Part shown: positions 10,980 through 23,320 of the stretch, one piece after another
How the letters are laid out: each line of letters begins with the position of its first letter
Position numbering within the stretch: position 1 is the first letter of the stretch
Assembly (NCBI GenBank): GCA_028564925.1
Contig: CM053027.1
Span: 243,747,649 to 243,811,648, forward strand
DNA from: Lithobates sylvaticus
Taxonomy: Eukaryota > Chordata > Amphibia > Anura > Ranidae
Length of the DNA stretch: 64,000 nucleotides
Direction of reading: 5' to 3'
The notes under the pieces: generated by a model
Told to the model about the DNA's origin: nothing
Seen by the model: only the letters and a program-made list of their open reading frames with translations
Database searches by the model: none
Translations under genes and position numbers: made by a program

Positions 10980-11152
10980 TAAGTCTAATTAACCTCCCTG
11001 GCGGTAATCCCAACACAGGAACCTCCAGAGATAAATTGCCAGATTCAATCCCCCTAATTGTTACAGAAAGAAAGAGAGTGAATTATTGAAATCATGATTT
11101 TGCTCATTTCTGACTGTCATAGTTAAATTAATTGAAGATTAAATTGCTGGGG

Positions 11153-11412
11153 TTAATTTACTAAAGGCAATTAGATTGTTCACTTTGCAAGGGAGATTTG
11201 TCTTTACAAGGGAAATTTTCCTCAGAAAGTGGTGAAGTTCTGCTGTCTTCCATCATTCAATTATGTGCAAGCAAAAGTTAATTTTTTTTTTTTTTAACTT
11301 GCTGATTTTGCATTCTTTGCAAAGGGAATTTTGTACCACACTCGCTAAGTTAAGGGAAAACACCCCAGAAAATGATAAATTCCTTTGTAAAGTGAAAAGC
11401 TTATTTGAGTTT
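11153..11412. repeat. Dispersed frog repeat (TTTACTAAA family)
   Basis: Starts 'ctggggttaatttactaaag', includes 'actttgcaagggaga' and 'gcattctttgcaaagggaat', and fades near 'gagtttggttaatcag'. The same words occur at 9930-10073. No protein-coding signal. Confidence 0.45.
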
Positions 11413-12747
11413 GGTTAATCAGCCACATATTCTCACTATTCCAGCATCTTATTACGAGCTGGGAGGATTTTTCTCCTCTGAGTATTTGTATGCAGTGTTT
11501 TGCACATGAGAATCAGGTGCATAAATATAATTTTATCCGCCTTTTTAAAATGTGAGCTATGTAGCTTAGTTATTGTTATAAATTATAACAAATGAACCAG
11601 ATGCAAATCTGTTCCTTATAAAACAAAATGGAAAGATTTATTGAGTTTTGTAACCAAACATGATTACTATTGTAGCATCACCCACATGAGTTATGGCATT
11701 TACAGTGTTGCTTAGTATTATACCAACAATTAACTGCATCATATAAACTGGATTTCTGATTCACTTGAAGCTGAAATGGTAACCAATAAAAAGAATGTGA
11801 TGCTAGTCAAGGAAGAACTGCAGTAATAAACTTTGGAATAAACATGATGAAAACACTCAGCTAAAGGCAGAAAAAGCTGGTATACTGTACATAACTATTC
11901 ATTTTCCGCTTGAATTTTTAATGGAGATGGCAGGCCACAGAGTGAAGATCATGGAGTGGGGTTGTATGTAAGTAAAACCTGTTATGAATGTGCCGGGGGA
12001 GATGATGGAAGAAAAAAAATTGGATATGAGCACTTAAAATGTATTTATCCTTAAAGAAATGCACTTCTAAGGATAACAGATGTTGGAAAGATGTTAGAGG
12101 TCCCAGAGGGCATTTCTGCAAAACTGGAGTCAGCATTAAAGTATTTATATAAAAAATGAAGTATACAAATAAAAATATGTTTTAATAAACACCATGCTTG
12201 TGAGAAAAACTCTCCTCCTCCTAGGCGTCTTAGGAGTTGCAGAAGAACCCTTTTCTTACGGCTCTGACCGGAGCTGTCAGAGTTCGTGTCTACCCGACTT
12301 AAGCATGAGTTTGAGTCAATATTCTAGTCAGTATCTAAAATAATGGGAATTGAGTGATGTCAATAACAAATAAAGTGCCCTCTCTCTTCTCAAATGCGGT
12401 CCCAAGTTCTTTTTAACTGAATAGTGCAGTTACTGAATCACTGAATGGTTTAGCTTGTGTCTCCTCACTAATACATTTTAAGACAGCTCATTCAGGAGGG
12501 ATGTATCCTTTCAGGGACAACCGGATCCTGAAGTTCCCCAGGTGCATACGAATTTAGCTGCTGAGTAGCAATAGCTGTAGTCTGGGCTAATATGGTAATT
12601 CTTTTTATAAAAGAGACCCTGTAGGAGAAATAACATTTACCTGCTGTGGTTATTTTTTTTACAATTAAGATTTTTATTGGCAAAATTAAAATGCAAAGTA
12701 GGTAGAGGACAATACAAAGATTTTAACATACATGCTGTAGATAACAA
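11413..12747. other. Intergenic, nothing recognised
   Basis: No gene, tandem array or clear element boundary is seen. Open frames here are under 75 codons and have no family resemblance. Confidence 0.45.
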
Positions 12748-13143
12748 TTAGACCCCTTTCACACTGAAGCGCCTCTAAAAAACGGGGCTAATGCGCTGGT
12801 CGGGGGTTCAGCAGCGTTTTAGCTGTGCTTTTGCAGTGTTTTTTCGGGCGCCAGCGGGGGTGTATTTTTTTAAGGTCACATCACAACGTGACCTTAAAAA
12901 AATCCAAAAATCACCCGTTTTGCTGCACTTTGGAAGCGCTGCCCATTCATTTCAATGGGCAGGGGCGTTTTTGGAGTGCTTTTTACAGTGCTCCAAATCC
13001 GCCCCAAAGATCCTTTTTCTAACATCCCGCAAGCGCGCCGCCCGATTGTGAAAGCACTCATGCAATGGAATGGGAGGCAGTTTCCAGGCGCTATTTCTAG
13101 TGCTAAAACGCCTGAAAACTGCATCAGTGTGAAAGGGGTCTTA
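12748..13143. mobile_element. MITE with 16-bp perfect inverted ends and TTA duplication
   Basis: Element 12751-13140 begins GACCCCTTTCACACTG and ends with its exact reverse complement. TTA flanks both sides (12748-12750, 13141-13143). Related elements end at 51906 and 62756. The TTA duplication suggests PIF/Harbinger-type mobility. The interior holds 'ttaaggtcac...gtgaccttaa' (12871-12902), a perfect palindrome with two AGGTCA half-sites. Confidence 0.8.
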
Positions 13144-13374
13144 GCAACATTCGGTCCTTACAGTCCATATGAGTCCATAAAAAGGAAAACTCTGCTTGAC
13201 ATGTAGACTCTGTTCTTCAGGAGGGATGACTTAGAGGAGGACATGAAGACCGGTCAGTTTGGGATCCTCTGTGGAAGATGTGGTCATCTGCTCAGGCTCT
13301 GTTCATTCGTCCAATCATGCAACAGTAGCACCTCATCAAGGCATATAGAAGGAATAGAAACAAAAACAACATGA

Positions 13375-13375
<1 letters not shown>

Positions 13376-13429
<54 letters not shown>
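13376..13429. repeat. (TA)n microsatellite
   Basis: About 27 uninterrupted TA repeats. Confidence 0.97.
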
Positions 13430-13431
<2 letters not shown>

Positions 13432-14319
13432 AGTAACTTCCTTCAACCATGATCTGCTGAAAAATAAAAAATAAATCCCCAAAGATTCCCAGACCCTTAA
13501 AAGGACTTCCAACCTTCACTAACTATAGCTCTGGCTTTGCCATGCAGGGATCTAAACCTTATCCATATGGGCCTGAACTTTGTCACTATTGTCCCCGATC
13601 CAGGTATGACAATCTTTACCTATGAATTCACAGGAACCCCCCTTGGATTGTGGGCACTTACTTGTAGCTTCAACAGTTACATTGAAACTCCCATCCACAA
13701 CGGATGAGAAATTGTTCAATCATTTCATAAGCTCCCACCATGTACAAGCAGGAAACCATGCCCAGACCTGGTTGGGGTTGGTGAACAATTCTCTTCCAGC
13801 TGTCCCTGCCATTCTTACCTTCTCTCACGCCATCAGATCCTCATGATCGGCCACAACATAAGATGCTGGGATGAGTTTCACCCACATGAACCTCTTGCAT
13901 TAGGGGAAATAACCTTTAAGCTGTAGACCCACAATAATACCAAACTAAAGTGGAAGCACACTTGTGGGCTACCTAGTTGTCCCAATACCAAAGCTGGCAA
14001 GAACCAGAGCTACTGTTAAAATTATAATTAATTTTACCCTCTAGAAATGTATCGTTAAATTCTATTGACAAGTGTCTGTTTGGATTTTACTAGTTTGTCA
14101 AAACTCCTCAAACCAATATGAACATCCTATATATATATCATGTACTGCTGTCATCGCTGGGGTACTACAGCTCGGTGAAGATTCAGAATAGACACAGCAA
14201 TTGGTCCTGTTTGCTTTCTTAGCTAGTTGGAGAATACACTTTAAACAATAAATTGGGATACTTCATCGTTACCCTTGCTGAAATATACTAAACTAACAAA
14301 TATAAATAAACAAAGATAC
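13430..14319. other. No gene assigned; may include flank of a retroviral relic
   Basis: Minus-strand sequence here follows directly after the retroviral pol relic at 14320-14790, so part of it could be decayed env. I see no motif that proves this. Confidence 0.3.
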
Positions 14320-14790
14320 TCCTTATCCTTTGGTGTAGTTGAGCAGCTTCTTGCAGTGGCTGGCGTGGATACAGTTGTCTCGTCCATCAAGCTTCTTTAC
14401 AACAACCCAGTCACCTGGTTGGACAGAATGTAAACAGGTTATTGTGTCAGGGTCCAGGAGGGACTCATGAACTCTGTGGTGGACCTTTTGAAGGTCATGT
14501 TATAGTGACTGCATCCACCCCATCAGCTGAGAATGTCGACAGCTGCTGAGGAAACAAACAAACCTAACTCAATGACTGTGGTCACTACGTGGCTTACCAT
14601 CTGGGGTGTAATACCTGGAACCATTGGCAAAAAGGTTCTTAGCATCTGGGATGGGAGCCTCCTTCACTGGACTGCTGCTTGCTGATACAAATTTGTCGTC
14701 CTACTAGGTCACAAACTTGGCTAGAATTAGAGCGGTTAGTATTATTGGTTTGAAACTTGTCATTCTCACCAGTATCATCTCCCCCTTTTC
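14320..14790 (-). mobile_element. Endogenous retrovirus relic (end of pol, integrase C-terminus)
   Basis: The minus strand near 14330-14440 encodes VQPGDWVVVK and nearby IHASHCKKL, signatures of the C-terminal part of gammaretrovirus-like integrases. The element is broken and old. Its full extent, LTRs and other genes could not be delimited. The neighbourhood up to about 18.5 kb may belong to it. Confidence 0.5.
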
Positions 14791-15495
14791 TTCCTCATTA
14801 CAAACGGGAGGAAGACACGCAGGGTTTTGAGCGGTGCAGAAAAAAACAATGAAACAGTGAAATAGCCTATAATACTTTTACCTTCTTAGGCGTGTGTATT
14901 TATGCATGTGTACAGCTATCTACATACACCTGCTTTCTATGTACACGCACTTTCAGAAACTCCTTGGACCTGAAAAGATACTTATAAATAAAAGTTATTA
15001 CTCTATCCTTCATATTTAACCTGAAAAGAATGGTAAACAATGCAACATTTGTGTACATTGGTAAATTGTCACAGACATTCCTCAAAACCGACAATAACTA
15101 AACCCTCTGTAACCCTTACTTTCACATTCCTACTAAAATACAACAGCCACGACACGCAAGAGGGCTGTCGCGGTAGGTTCAAACGTATTCTTGTTACTAC
15201 ATACAAACAATGAGAAGACTAAAACATGAGACAAACATTTAGATACAAATGTGGGGGAGATATTTCATAGTTCCCAAAACAAAAATGAAAAAACAAAACA
15301 ACCAGATGGAATACCTTCACTCTTTTAGTGACAGAAAAAAATACAATGGGAAAAATATGAGAGCATCTCGAAATCTTGTATGGACCAGCCACACAAAGTT
15401 CAAAAACAGGCATGCGACTTTTAATCACACAAGTGTGTACTACACATCCATCAACTCACTCATCATTACAGATTTCTGAAGCCACAGCCAATCTA
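14791..15495. other. No gene seen
   Basis: AT-rich sequence between the retroviral relic and the hAT element. Possibly further relic sequence, unproven. Confidence 0.35.
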
Positions 15496-16394
15496 CTTCC
15501 AAGTAGACATGCACACACTGAAATATTTTGTTTCGGAATTTAGTTTTCGTCCGAAAAATACATTTATTTAGTTACTCCCGAAATTCGTTTTTATTTATTT
15601 TGTTTCGTTAAAAAACGCATTAGTCCGAAAATCCAAAATAATTAAGGTCAAATCTGTCATTGAAGGCTTATGGTGTCTGTCGAATGTTCTAAGAAGATTC
15701 GACGGAGCAGTTAAACTGTACGACGCCGCAATCATACATTTCCGATCAAATGTTCTGCCTACAAGCTATAGTAGAATTCTAATGTTGTATGACACTAGTA
15801 ATAATTATATTTATTAATTATTATTACTAGGCAACCAACATTAGAATTCTTCTATAGCCTATGGGCAGAGCATTTGACCATAAATGTCCGCTCGCGCCGA
15901 TTGCTTCATAAAATCTTTATGTCAAATCTTTTCTCTCTATGTCGAATAATCTTGGACTAATAGAGTTAGGTCAGGCACATTCAACATGTTTTGCTGTTGT
16001 CTCTATAATGTTGAATCTTTTCTCTCTATGCCGAATCTTTTCTCTCTATGTCGAATAATCTTGGACTAATAGAGTTAGGTTAGGCACATTCAACCTTTTT
16101 TGCTATTGTCTCTATAATGTCGAATCTTTTCTCTCTATGTAGAATAATCTTGGACTAATAGAGCTAAGGTTAGGCACATTCGACCACAGGTTCGATGGAC
16201 ACAGATCGCTATTGTCAGCGTCATGTCGAATCTCCCATCTATATCGAACTGTTGTCACAACGAAAATGAAAATAAAGCATTTGTTTGTCAGATCTTTCGG
16301 TTTTCGGATTCTGCATGTTCGTAAATTGTAAAATACCAGAAGTTCGGACAAAAATGCATTCGGACAAAAACGAATGCACATGTCTACTTCCAAG
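15496..16394. mobile_element. hAT-type non-autonomous element (883 bp) with 8-bp TSD
   Basis: Element 15504-16386 begins TAGACATGCACA and ends TGCACATGTCTA. The octamer CTTCCAAG flanks it on both sides (15496-15503, 16387-16394), a perfect 8-bp target duplication typical of hAT. Near the ends it is rich in 'ttcggac' and 'cgaaat' words. A threefold internal repeat lies at 15941-16200. The element at 59083-59734 has the same TAGACATG ends. No transposase is present. Confidence 0.85.
15941..16200. repeat. Three-copy internal repeat of about 90-110 bp
   Basis: The word 'gaataatcttggactaatag' starts near 15944, 16053 and 16141. Each time it is followed by 'gttaggtnaggcacattc' or close variants. 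The repeat lies wholly inside the hAT-type element. Confidence 0.8.
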
Positions 16395-19099
16395 GTCTTT
16401 TTTATTCTGGGGTCTCGTACCTCCAGACATCAAAAATACCTTCCAAAGGAATACACCTTACTGTACATTCTGACCGAGGCGTCAACTCTATGGCTTGTTG
16501 TCCCAACACTTTTGGCACAGAACTATGCCAAATGATTAGTCAACAACTACAGATCAACCCCCGAATTATGTTTCTACCCCTCACAGTGTATGTATACACA
16601 AGTGCATTGTGCTGTACGACCGTACAGTGTGTCGCCAGACTTAACTGCACAGCCCTCTTACGCCCGATTTTGCTACAGAACAATGTGGCTTCTCTATGTA
16701 CCTAGATATTACAACAATAACCTGAATGCCTCCTGTTTGTTCTCTACCAAAAACTGTATTTCAGTATAAAACTTCACAAAACTGGAATTAAAATAAAAAA
16801 ATCAAACATACTTCCAAAGACGAGTCAAAAGACCCCCAGTTCCTCCCACAAACTTCCTGTTGCATACTTGCAAAGAACTTAACAGGAAGAGGGAGGGGGA
16901 GGGGAAGCCTTGAATAGCTTCATATGATGATTATGACATTAAAAAAATCTATGGCTAACACCATATAGGAGACTTCAATAATTTTAAAAACCTTTTGTCA
17001 ATAAATTTTGCAAATGGGAGGGAATCCCCCTTGACTCCCCTGGGAAGTAAAACCACAAGTTTTGAGACCGAAATACCACACAGCGCAACAAAAGCCAAAA
17101 ACTGAAACTCCTGAAAAAAGATGGCCCAAGAAGGTCAACCAAAGCCTTTCTTTTCTACTGCAGGCTATACAATACAAACGTCAGCTCTAAAAACCCAAAA
17201 CAATAGGTGGGCGAATTGCCCTCTGAAAACTCCCAAACAAAAAATAAAAATAACACACCACTAAAAGTACAAAAACTAGTAAATTCAGTGCAAATTAGAG
17301 ATTTTCACTTAAAAGGAAATGGTGCCTAGAGAAAAGGTGGTGGCTCAGAACGCATGGCTACACACACACATACAAAGGAATTGGAGCAGTTTCCACTCTG
17401 GGATGATTTACAGGCTAAACAGTATAAAATCCTTAAGCTGCGCCTCTACAAACCAAAATCCCATTTTTAAACCTGGCCCAAAAGCAGAGCAATTCCACCC
17501 AAAACCAAATCACAGCGGTCACAAAATAGTAGTTGCAACAAAATCAAGCCACGGCCACATGGTCAAAAATGGCCTATGACAACCAGGCCATATGGTGACA
17601 ACAACAAAAGAATATGGCAGACGAAAACCAGGCCACAACAAAATGGTGCCATTAACACATGAAATGCAATTGTTGATCCCGCCAAAACCAGCACAAACAC
17701 TTTCTCCCCACAAAACTACACATTTGAGACACCACATGAACACTTAGAAACATTTTAGGCTATATACTACAAGGGACCGTGGCCAACCAAACAGAACAGG
17801 CTCTCCAATCAAACAACAACGTTACATAAAACACAAAATAACACAGCTCAAACATACACTATTGTTCCCAAATAAAGTTCATATACTTACACTAGCATCA
17901 GCTTCCATAGGAACCAAACATTTGAGTGGTGCTTGCATGCATGATCTTTTCATCTCAAAACAAAAAAGCTCCCCCCATGCTATTGTCCACAGGAAGTAGC
18001 CAACAGTCCCCATTGTAAATGATGAAACAGCCATGCCTGGCTGCCCTAAGCCACATGGCACACACATTCCAGGTTGCATTAAATGGGTCCCATAGCAGAG
18101 GCAAATATCCCAATTAATACTGACAAATCATACACAACATACGGTTACTTACACATAACAAACATACAATTAAAATCACGGCATTATACCAAAAGATGAA
18201 AAATGTGTTCTTTTGCAAAGCAGAACCTACCTAAAGCATCACACAGAGAAAACATCCCCCTTTGTCTCAGGACAACAAAGTTTGATGTCCTGGACTGGGA
18301 ACCGTTCTCCCCCTTTCTTGCTGGTGTGAAGGAGGTTCTGTTCGCTCCATATGGTCCTGGCCCGCCATCTGATGTGGAGAATTCGCTATACGTAATCAAT
18401 CTCACCTGCGCTAATACGCGCCCTTTCAGTATAATGCATCTGGGATCTAAATCCCCAGTAAATCCCCAGTAAACAGACATAATCACCATCTTAGCTCCAT
18501 CGCTCCTTCCTCTGCCCTGATCCCTTCCTGGGAGCCAACTTTATTCACATAAACAATAGAGCCTCGTGGTTTCACTCCTGTTTTTACCGTTTGTGAATCC
18601 TTATTCTGCTTTGTTCAGAGAACAAAGCATACCCGGACTATACTACCGTCTCTGTGGATGGGGGATTATCTGCAGGTGTACGATATGGCACCCCAAATAT
18701 GTTGATCAGGCATACAGGGGTGACACGAGCACAGATCTGCTAAACCGATAATGTCTTTGCAGTGGGAACACATCTCAGCCAGATGATCATTCTGTGCATC
18801 GCACAGGGGCCCTTCGCTGGTGGGCATATCCCCACTCTACAAATACTTCTTTACATTCCCAAGGAGCTTTTCACTACCAAATGGATCTCAACCAGCGCCA
18901 GTCTGTCCCAGTCAGCTCTTTAGAGCGGGCTGTGGGAGAACTAACACTGGTAGACACTATGACTTGGGACGGCTGGCGAGGGTTTAGGCTGGTCAGTGGT
19001 CACTCCTGCACAAAGTGTCATGCCGGTAACAAGTGTTTGGCACTTGTACATGGGCACTTTGACTAAGGCACCGCTACAAAAAAAGTAAGTGCAGACATT
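16395..19099. other. No gene recognised (2.7 kb)
   Basis: AT-rich with scattered open frames below 105 codons. I find no conserved domain, splice-linked exon set or clear element ends. Part may be decayed retroviral sequence. Confidence 0.35.
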
Positions 19100-19177
19100 A
19101 TTGTTCCTCAGCTATTTGGCAGGAAGTTCCTCTTAATACTCTAACTTTCCTCTATTAGCTTCTCCCCACCCTCCAAC

Positions 19178-20534
19178 ATGCTCACACTAATCTTTGTTAT
19201 AATGTCCTCTCTCCTTAAACTCTCATTTCTTTATCCCCCATCTCCAGCCCCCAACCTTTACATATCTCCCTCTCTTCTGCCCACTTATTATCACTCCACT
19301 TACCACCTCCTGCTCATTCTAAGCCCACACAGTATCACCACGTCCATTCCACTACAGCATCTGCCCTCCTATAAATCCCACTCCTGCCTTACCACCCTCA
19401 CCCTCTTACTACTCCTAATGTCTGGGGACATCGCACCAAACCCCGGCCCTCCCACACCCAATTCCCACCCCCAAAATTGGCTGTCTACCTATTCCAACAG
19501 TCGTAACTCCCACCTTATTATCCTAATTCCCCTGATTCCACAAGTCACCCCCTCTTTCATGTGCCCTCTGGAATGCCCGCTCAGTCTTCAACAAACTAGC
19601 TTCTGGCAATGACCTTTTCCTCTCCAAATCCCTTAATCTATTTGCTATGACCGAAACCTGGCTCCAGGAATTCGACACTACCTCTCCAGCTGCCCTGTCC
19701 TACAGTGGCCTCCTTTGAACTCACTCCACCAGACCCAGTGGACAAAAAGAAGGTGGTGTCAGACTTCTCCTCTCCCCACAATGCACCTTACAGGTACTTC
19801 TCACACCTCCCTCTCTTTCCCCCTGCTCTTTCGAAATGCACTGCATTCGTCTTTTCTCTCCAGTTTGTCTGAGGGTCGCAGTCATTTATCGGCCTCCTGG
19901 ACTAGTGTCACACTTTCTGGATGACTTCTCTGCATGGCTACCCTATTTTCTCTCATCTGAAGTGCCTGCCATCATCCTAGGTGACTTTAACATTCCAATC
20001 AATGTTAATACTGCTACCACTTCTAAACTACTCAACCTAACCTCCTCTTTTAACCTAACACAATGGACACAAATCACCACTCACTCGAACGGTAACACTC
20101 TCGACCTCATATTCTCCCATCGCTGCACTCCCTGCAACATCTCTAACACACCCTTTCCTCTCTCTGATCACAACCTTATCCATTTCACACTCTCTTTGTC
20201 TCCCACATCCCATGCTGCCAATCCAGAAACTACTACCCACAGAAACCTTCATAACCTCAACCCTTCCCTTCTTCACTCTGCTACTGATGGCCTTTATGAC
20301 AAAATTGCACCCCTGTCCTGCCCAGACCTAACCACTTCTATCTACAACAACATGCTGTCATCCTCCCTTCTCCTCTTTCTACACTCAGAACCAGGCCCCA
20401 TCTGCCACAACCCTGGAAAACAGACGACACCAGAAGTCTCAAAAGACACAGCCGTGCTCTTGAGCGAGCATGGCAAAATCTGCCCTCTACAAATCTGCCC
20501 TTCTCAAATACAACTCCTGCCTCCACACTGCTAA
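19178..20534 (+). pseudogene. L2-like ORF2, apurinic endonuclease part
   Basis: The first frame (19178-19612) carries SGDIAPNPGP, a motif just upstream of the endonuclease in L2/CR1-type LINEs. A shifted frame (19836-20534) reads RVAVIYRPPG, then IILGDFNI and PLSDHNLIHF, matching the catalytic GDFN and SDH motifs of the endonuclease. The middle section between about 19600 and 19836 is shifted. The segment is broken, so no product is expected. Confidence 0.8.
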
Positions 20535-21006
20535 ACAAACCTATTACAACACTCTCATCAAAACCCTCTCATCCAAACCTCGTCAACTCTTTTCTACCCT
20601 TAATTCCTTACTTGACCCCCCACTGCCCCCCCCCCCCCACCAACTTGCTTACCGCTCAACAGATTGCCAACCATTTCAATAGCAAAATTGACACAATTCG
20701 CAAGGAGATATCCAGCATTCAAATTCCTCCCCTACCCAACACATCGAGTCCAACACCACACTAAATACTCTGCTCTTTTTGCCCAATTACCACAGATGAA
20801 GTTGATAAACTCCTCTCCATGGTCCACCTCACTACCTGTTCCTTGGACCCTGTCCCCTCACAATTACTGCGGCCACCTTCCCACTCTATCCTCAACTCCC
20901 TAACCCACATCTTCAACCTCTTCCTCTCTCCCGGCACCTTTCCTTCCCCGCTCAAACATTCACTGGTTACCACATACTCAAAAAACCCTCACTAGACCCC
21001 ATCTGT

Positions 21007-22299
21007 TTGAATAACTTAAGACCCATCTCCCTGCTCCCGTTTGTCTCCAAGCTCATCGAACGCCTTGTCCATGACCAAATATGTTGCTACCTCATGGACA
21101 ACAACCTTCTCGACCCCCTACAGTCTGGCTTCCGCCCACAACATTCTACTGAAACTGCCCTACTAAAACTCACCAATGACCTACTAACTGCTAAAACCAA
21201 CGGCCACTACTCCATACTTTTAGACCTCTCTGCTGCCTTTGACACAGTTGACCACCTCATCAGCAAATTACACTCCATTGGCCTCCGCGATTCTGCTTTA
21301 TCCTGGCTCTCCTCCTACCTATCTCAGCACACTTTCAGTGTCACTTACAACTCCATCTCCTCCGCTCCCTTCCTCTTTCTGTTGGGGTACCCCAAGGTTC
21401 CGTCCTTGGGCCCCTCCTATTCCCACTTTATACCTCTTCCCTGGGCCAGTTGATAACCTCCCATGGTTTCCATTAACACCTCTATGCCGACGACACCCAG
21501 ATCTATCTCTCCACTCCTCAACTCACCCCCTCAATCTCCTCACGGATCTTAAACTTACTGAATGACATATCGGTATGGATGTCACACCACTTCCTCAAAC
21601 TCAATCTTTCTAAAACTGAGCTTGTTATATTTCCTCCTTCACGGTTCCCCCTCTGTGACTTCACCATTAATATCGACAACACAACCATTGGTCCCTCCAG
21701 GGTCCTGGGTGTAATCCTCAACTCTGACCTCTCCTTCAGCCCCCATATCCAATCACTGGCTAAATCCTGCCGCCTTCACCTCCGCAACATCTCCAGATTT
21801 CGACCCTTCCTAACTAATGACACCACAAAGCAACTTATTCACTACTTGACTACTGCAACTCTCACCTTAATGGCCTACCCTTAAGCAGGCTATCCCCCCT
21901 GCAGTCTATTATGAATGCTGCTGCTAGACTAATACACCTCATCGATCCGTGACTGCCACCTCTCTCTGCCAATCCCTTCAATGGCTTCCCCTACCCCACC
22001 GTGTAAAACTCAAAATGCTAACCATAACAGACAAAGCCATCCACAACATCGCCCCCATCTACACCACCAACCTCATCTGCAGATATCGCCCGAATCGTCC
22101 CCTCCGCTCCTCCCAGGACCTCCTGCTCTCTAGCTCCCTTGTTACCTCCTCCCATGCTCGCCTTCAGGACTTCTTCAGAGCCTCTCCCATCCTCTGGAAC
22201 TCCTTTCCCCATTATGTCCGATCAGCCCCTACCCTGTCCACCTTTATGAGATCCCAAAAAACAAATTTATCCAGGAAAGCCTATCCCACACCCACCTAA
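21007..22299 (+). pseudogene. L2-like ORF2, reverse transcriptase and C-terminus
   Basis: Frame 21007-21453 reads LRPISLLPFVSKLIERLV and later [16 protein letters not shown], then the frame slips near the [10 protein letters not shown] block (DNA 'ggggtaccccaaggttccgt'). The LYADDTQ block is in another frame near 21480. 21579-21884 carries LNLSKTELVIFP. 21949-22299 carries SLQWLPLPHRVKLKML and RASPILWNSFPHYVRSA, the usual C-terminal signature. At least three frame changes are present. Confidence 0.8.
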
Positions 22300-22599
22300 C
22301 AACCACTGTCCCCGAGCCACCCCCATCAAATCATTCTCTGCAACCTTTTGTACCACCACCCCGTCCCTTTAGAATGTAAGCTCTACAAGCAGGGCCCTCC
22401 TGTTCCTTTTGTATTGAACTGTACTGTAATTGTGTTGTCCCCCATATACATTGCAAAGCGCTGCATAAACTGTTGGGAGCTATATAAATTGTGTATAATA
22501 ATAATAATAATAATAATAATGATAATACATATTAAAATACATCTTCAGAAAATTTCCACAACAGCACTGATGTGGATAAGAAGGCCTGGCTTACAGTCT

Positions 22600-22855
22600 C
22601 CACTCTAATTCATCCCAAAGGTGTTCTATCAGATTGAGGTCAGGACTCTGTGCAGGCCAGTGAAGTTCCTCCACTCCAAACCTTGCTTTGTGCACTGGTG
22701 CGTGGTCATGTTGAAACAGGAAGGGGCCATCCCCAAACTGTACGTATGCTGACGCCTTAAGAGTTCCCTTCACTGGAACTAAGGGACCAAGCCCAACCCC
22801 TGAAAAACAAACCAACACCATAATCCCCCCTCCACCAAAGGATTTGGGGGGAAAA
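22600..22855 (-). pseudogene. Tc1-like transposase fragment
   Basis: Minus-strand frame with SFGGGGIMVLVCFSGVGLGP, then FLFQHDHAPVHKA and WPAQSPDLNLIEHLWDEL, the second and third catalytic blocks (D, and the acidic residue of the D-E/D-motif) of Tc1/mariner transposases. N-terminal DNA-binding domain and ends are absent. It abuts an L1 fragment at about 22856. Confidence 0.85.
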
Positions 22856-23320
22856 GGTTCATATAGGCCGATTTCTCTAATCACTATAAAATACACTAAA
22901 ATATTTTCCAAAATTGTTGTGTCCCAGTTGGCAGCTTTGTTTCCATTAATAATACAGCCAACTCAGGCAGGCTTGGTCCAAGGGCACTCAGTCACGTTGA
23001 ATGTCCGGAAGGTCATCTTGGAGCTCAAGTATGCCAAATCCCACCCATACGCTGATGTTGGGATCATCACATTAGAAAAGGCATTTGGCGACATTAGATG
23101 CTGGCTGTTACTCGCGATGGGAGCTTTTGGCTTATCAGGCCCAATCCTCAACTTTGTTTGGCAGATGTATGCCTCACCCATGGCTCATCTGGTCACCTTG
23201 GATTTTGACTCAGAGGCGGTACCCCTAACTAAGGGGATGTGACAGGGCTGCCCCCTGTCCCCTCTCTTTTTTAACATTGCAATTGAACCTCTCTCTAGAC
23301 TTTTCAATGCAGCCTCCTAG
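22856..23320 (+). pseudogene. L1-clade reverse transcriptase fragment
   Basis: Plus-strand frame reads SYRPISLITIKYTKIFSKIV, then TLEKAFGDI in place of the usual LDAEKAFD, a stop at 23240-23242, and QGCPLSPLFFNIAIEPLSR. This order is the L1/Tx1 type, not L2 or CR1. Both ends are cut, the 5' end exactly at the Tc1 fragment. Confidence 0.8.

Larger units (their letters stand above)
10077..10992 (-). mobile_element. piggyBac-type element, internally deleted
   Basis: TTAA (10077-10080) is followed by CCTCCCTGGCAGTATG. The body ends at TTAA (10989-10992), directly followed by CCTCCCTGGCGGTAATCCC, a second copy of the terminal sequence in the same orientation. TTAA targets and the short acidic coding remnant (10419-10598) suggest piggyBac. 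A subterminal palindrome lies at 10926-10979. An 82-bp LINE tail is inserted at 10154-10235. Confidence 0.6.
19100..22522 (+). mobile_element. L2-clade LINE, decayed, nearly full-length ORF2 region
   Basis: Reading in the plus direction are an endonuclease region (19430-20200), a reverse transcriptase region (21007-21600), a C-terminal region (to 22299) and a 3' tail 'gcgctgcataaactgttggg...tatataaattgtgtataata' ending in (ATA)n at 22497-22522. The order and motifs are those of L2-like LINEs. Several frame changes break the frame. I cannot fix the 5' end; no ORF1 is recognised. Confidence 0.8.

Noticed and set aside
16440-16560. Plus-strand peptide VHSDRGVNSMA resembling a retroviral integrase motif
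   Set aside because: The match is about ten residues without supporting neighbours, and its strand is opposite to the pol relic at 14320-14790. Noted as a weak hint only.
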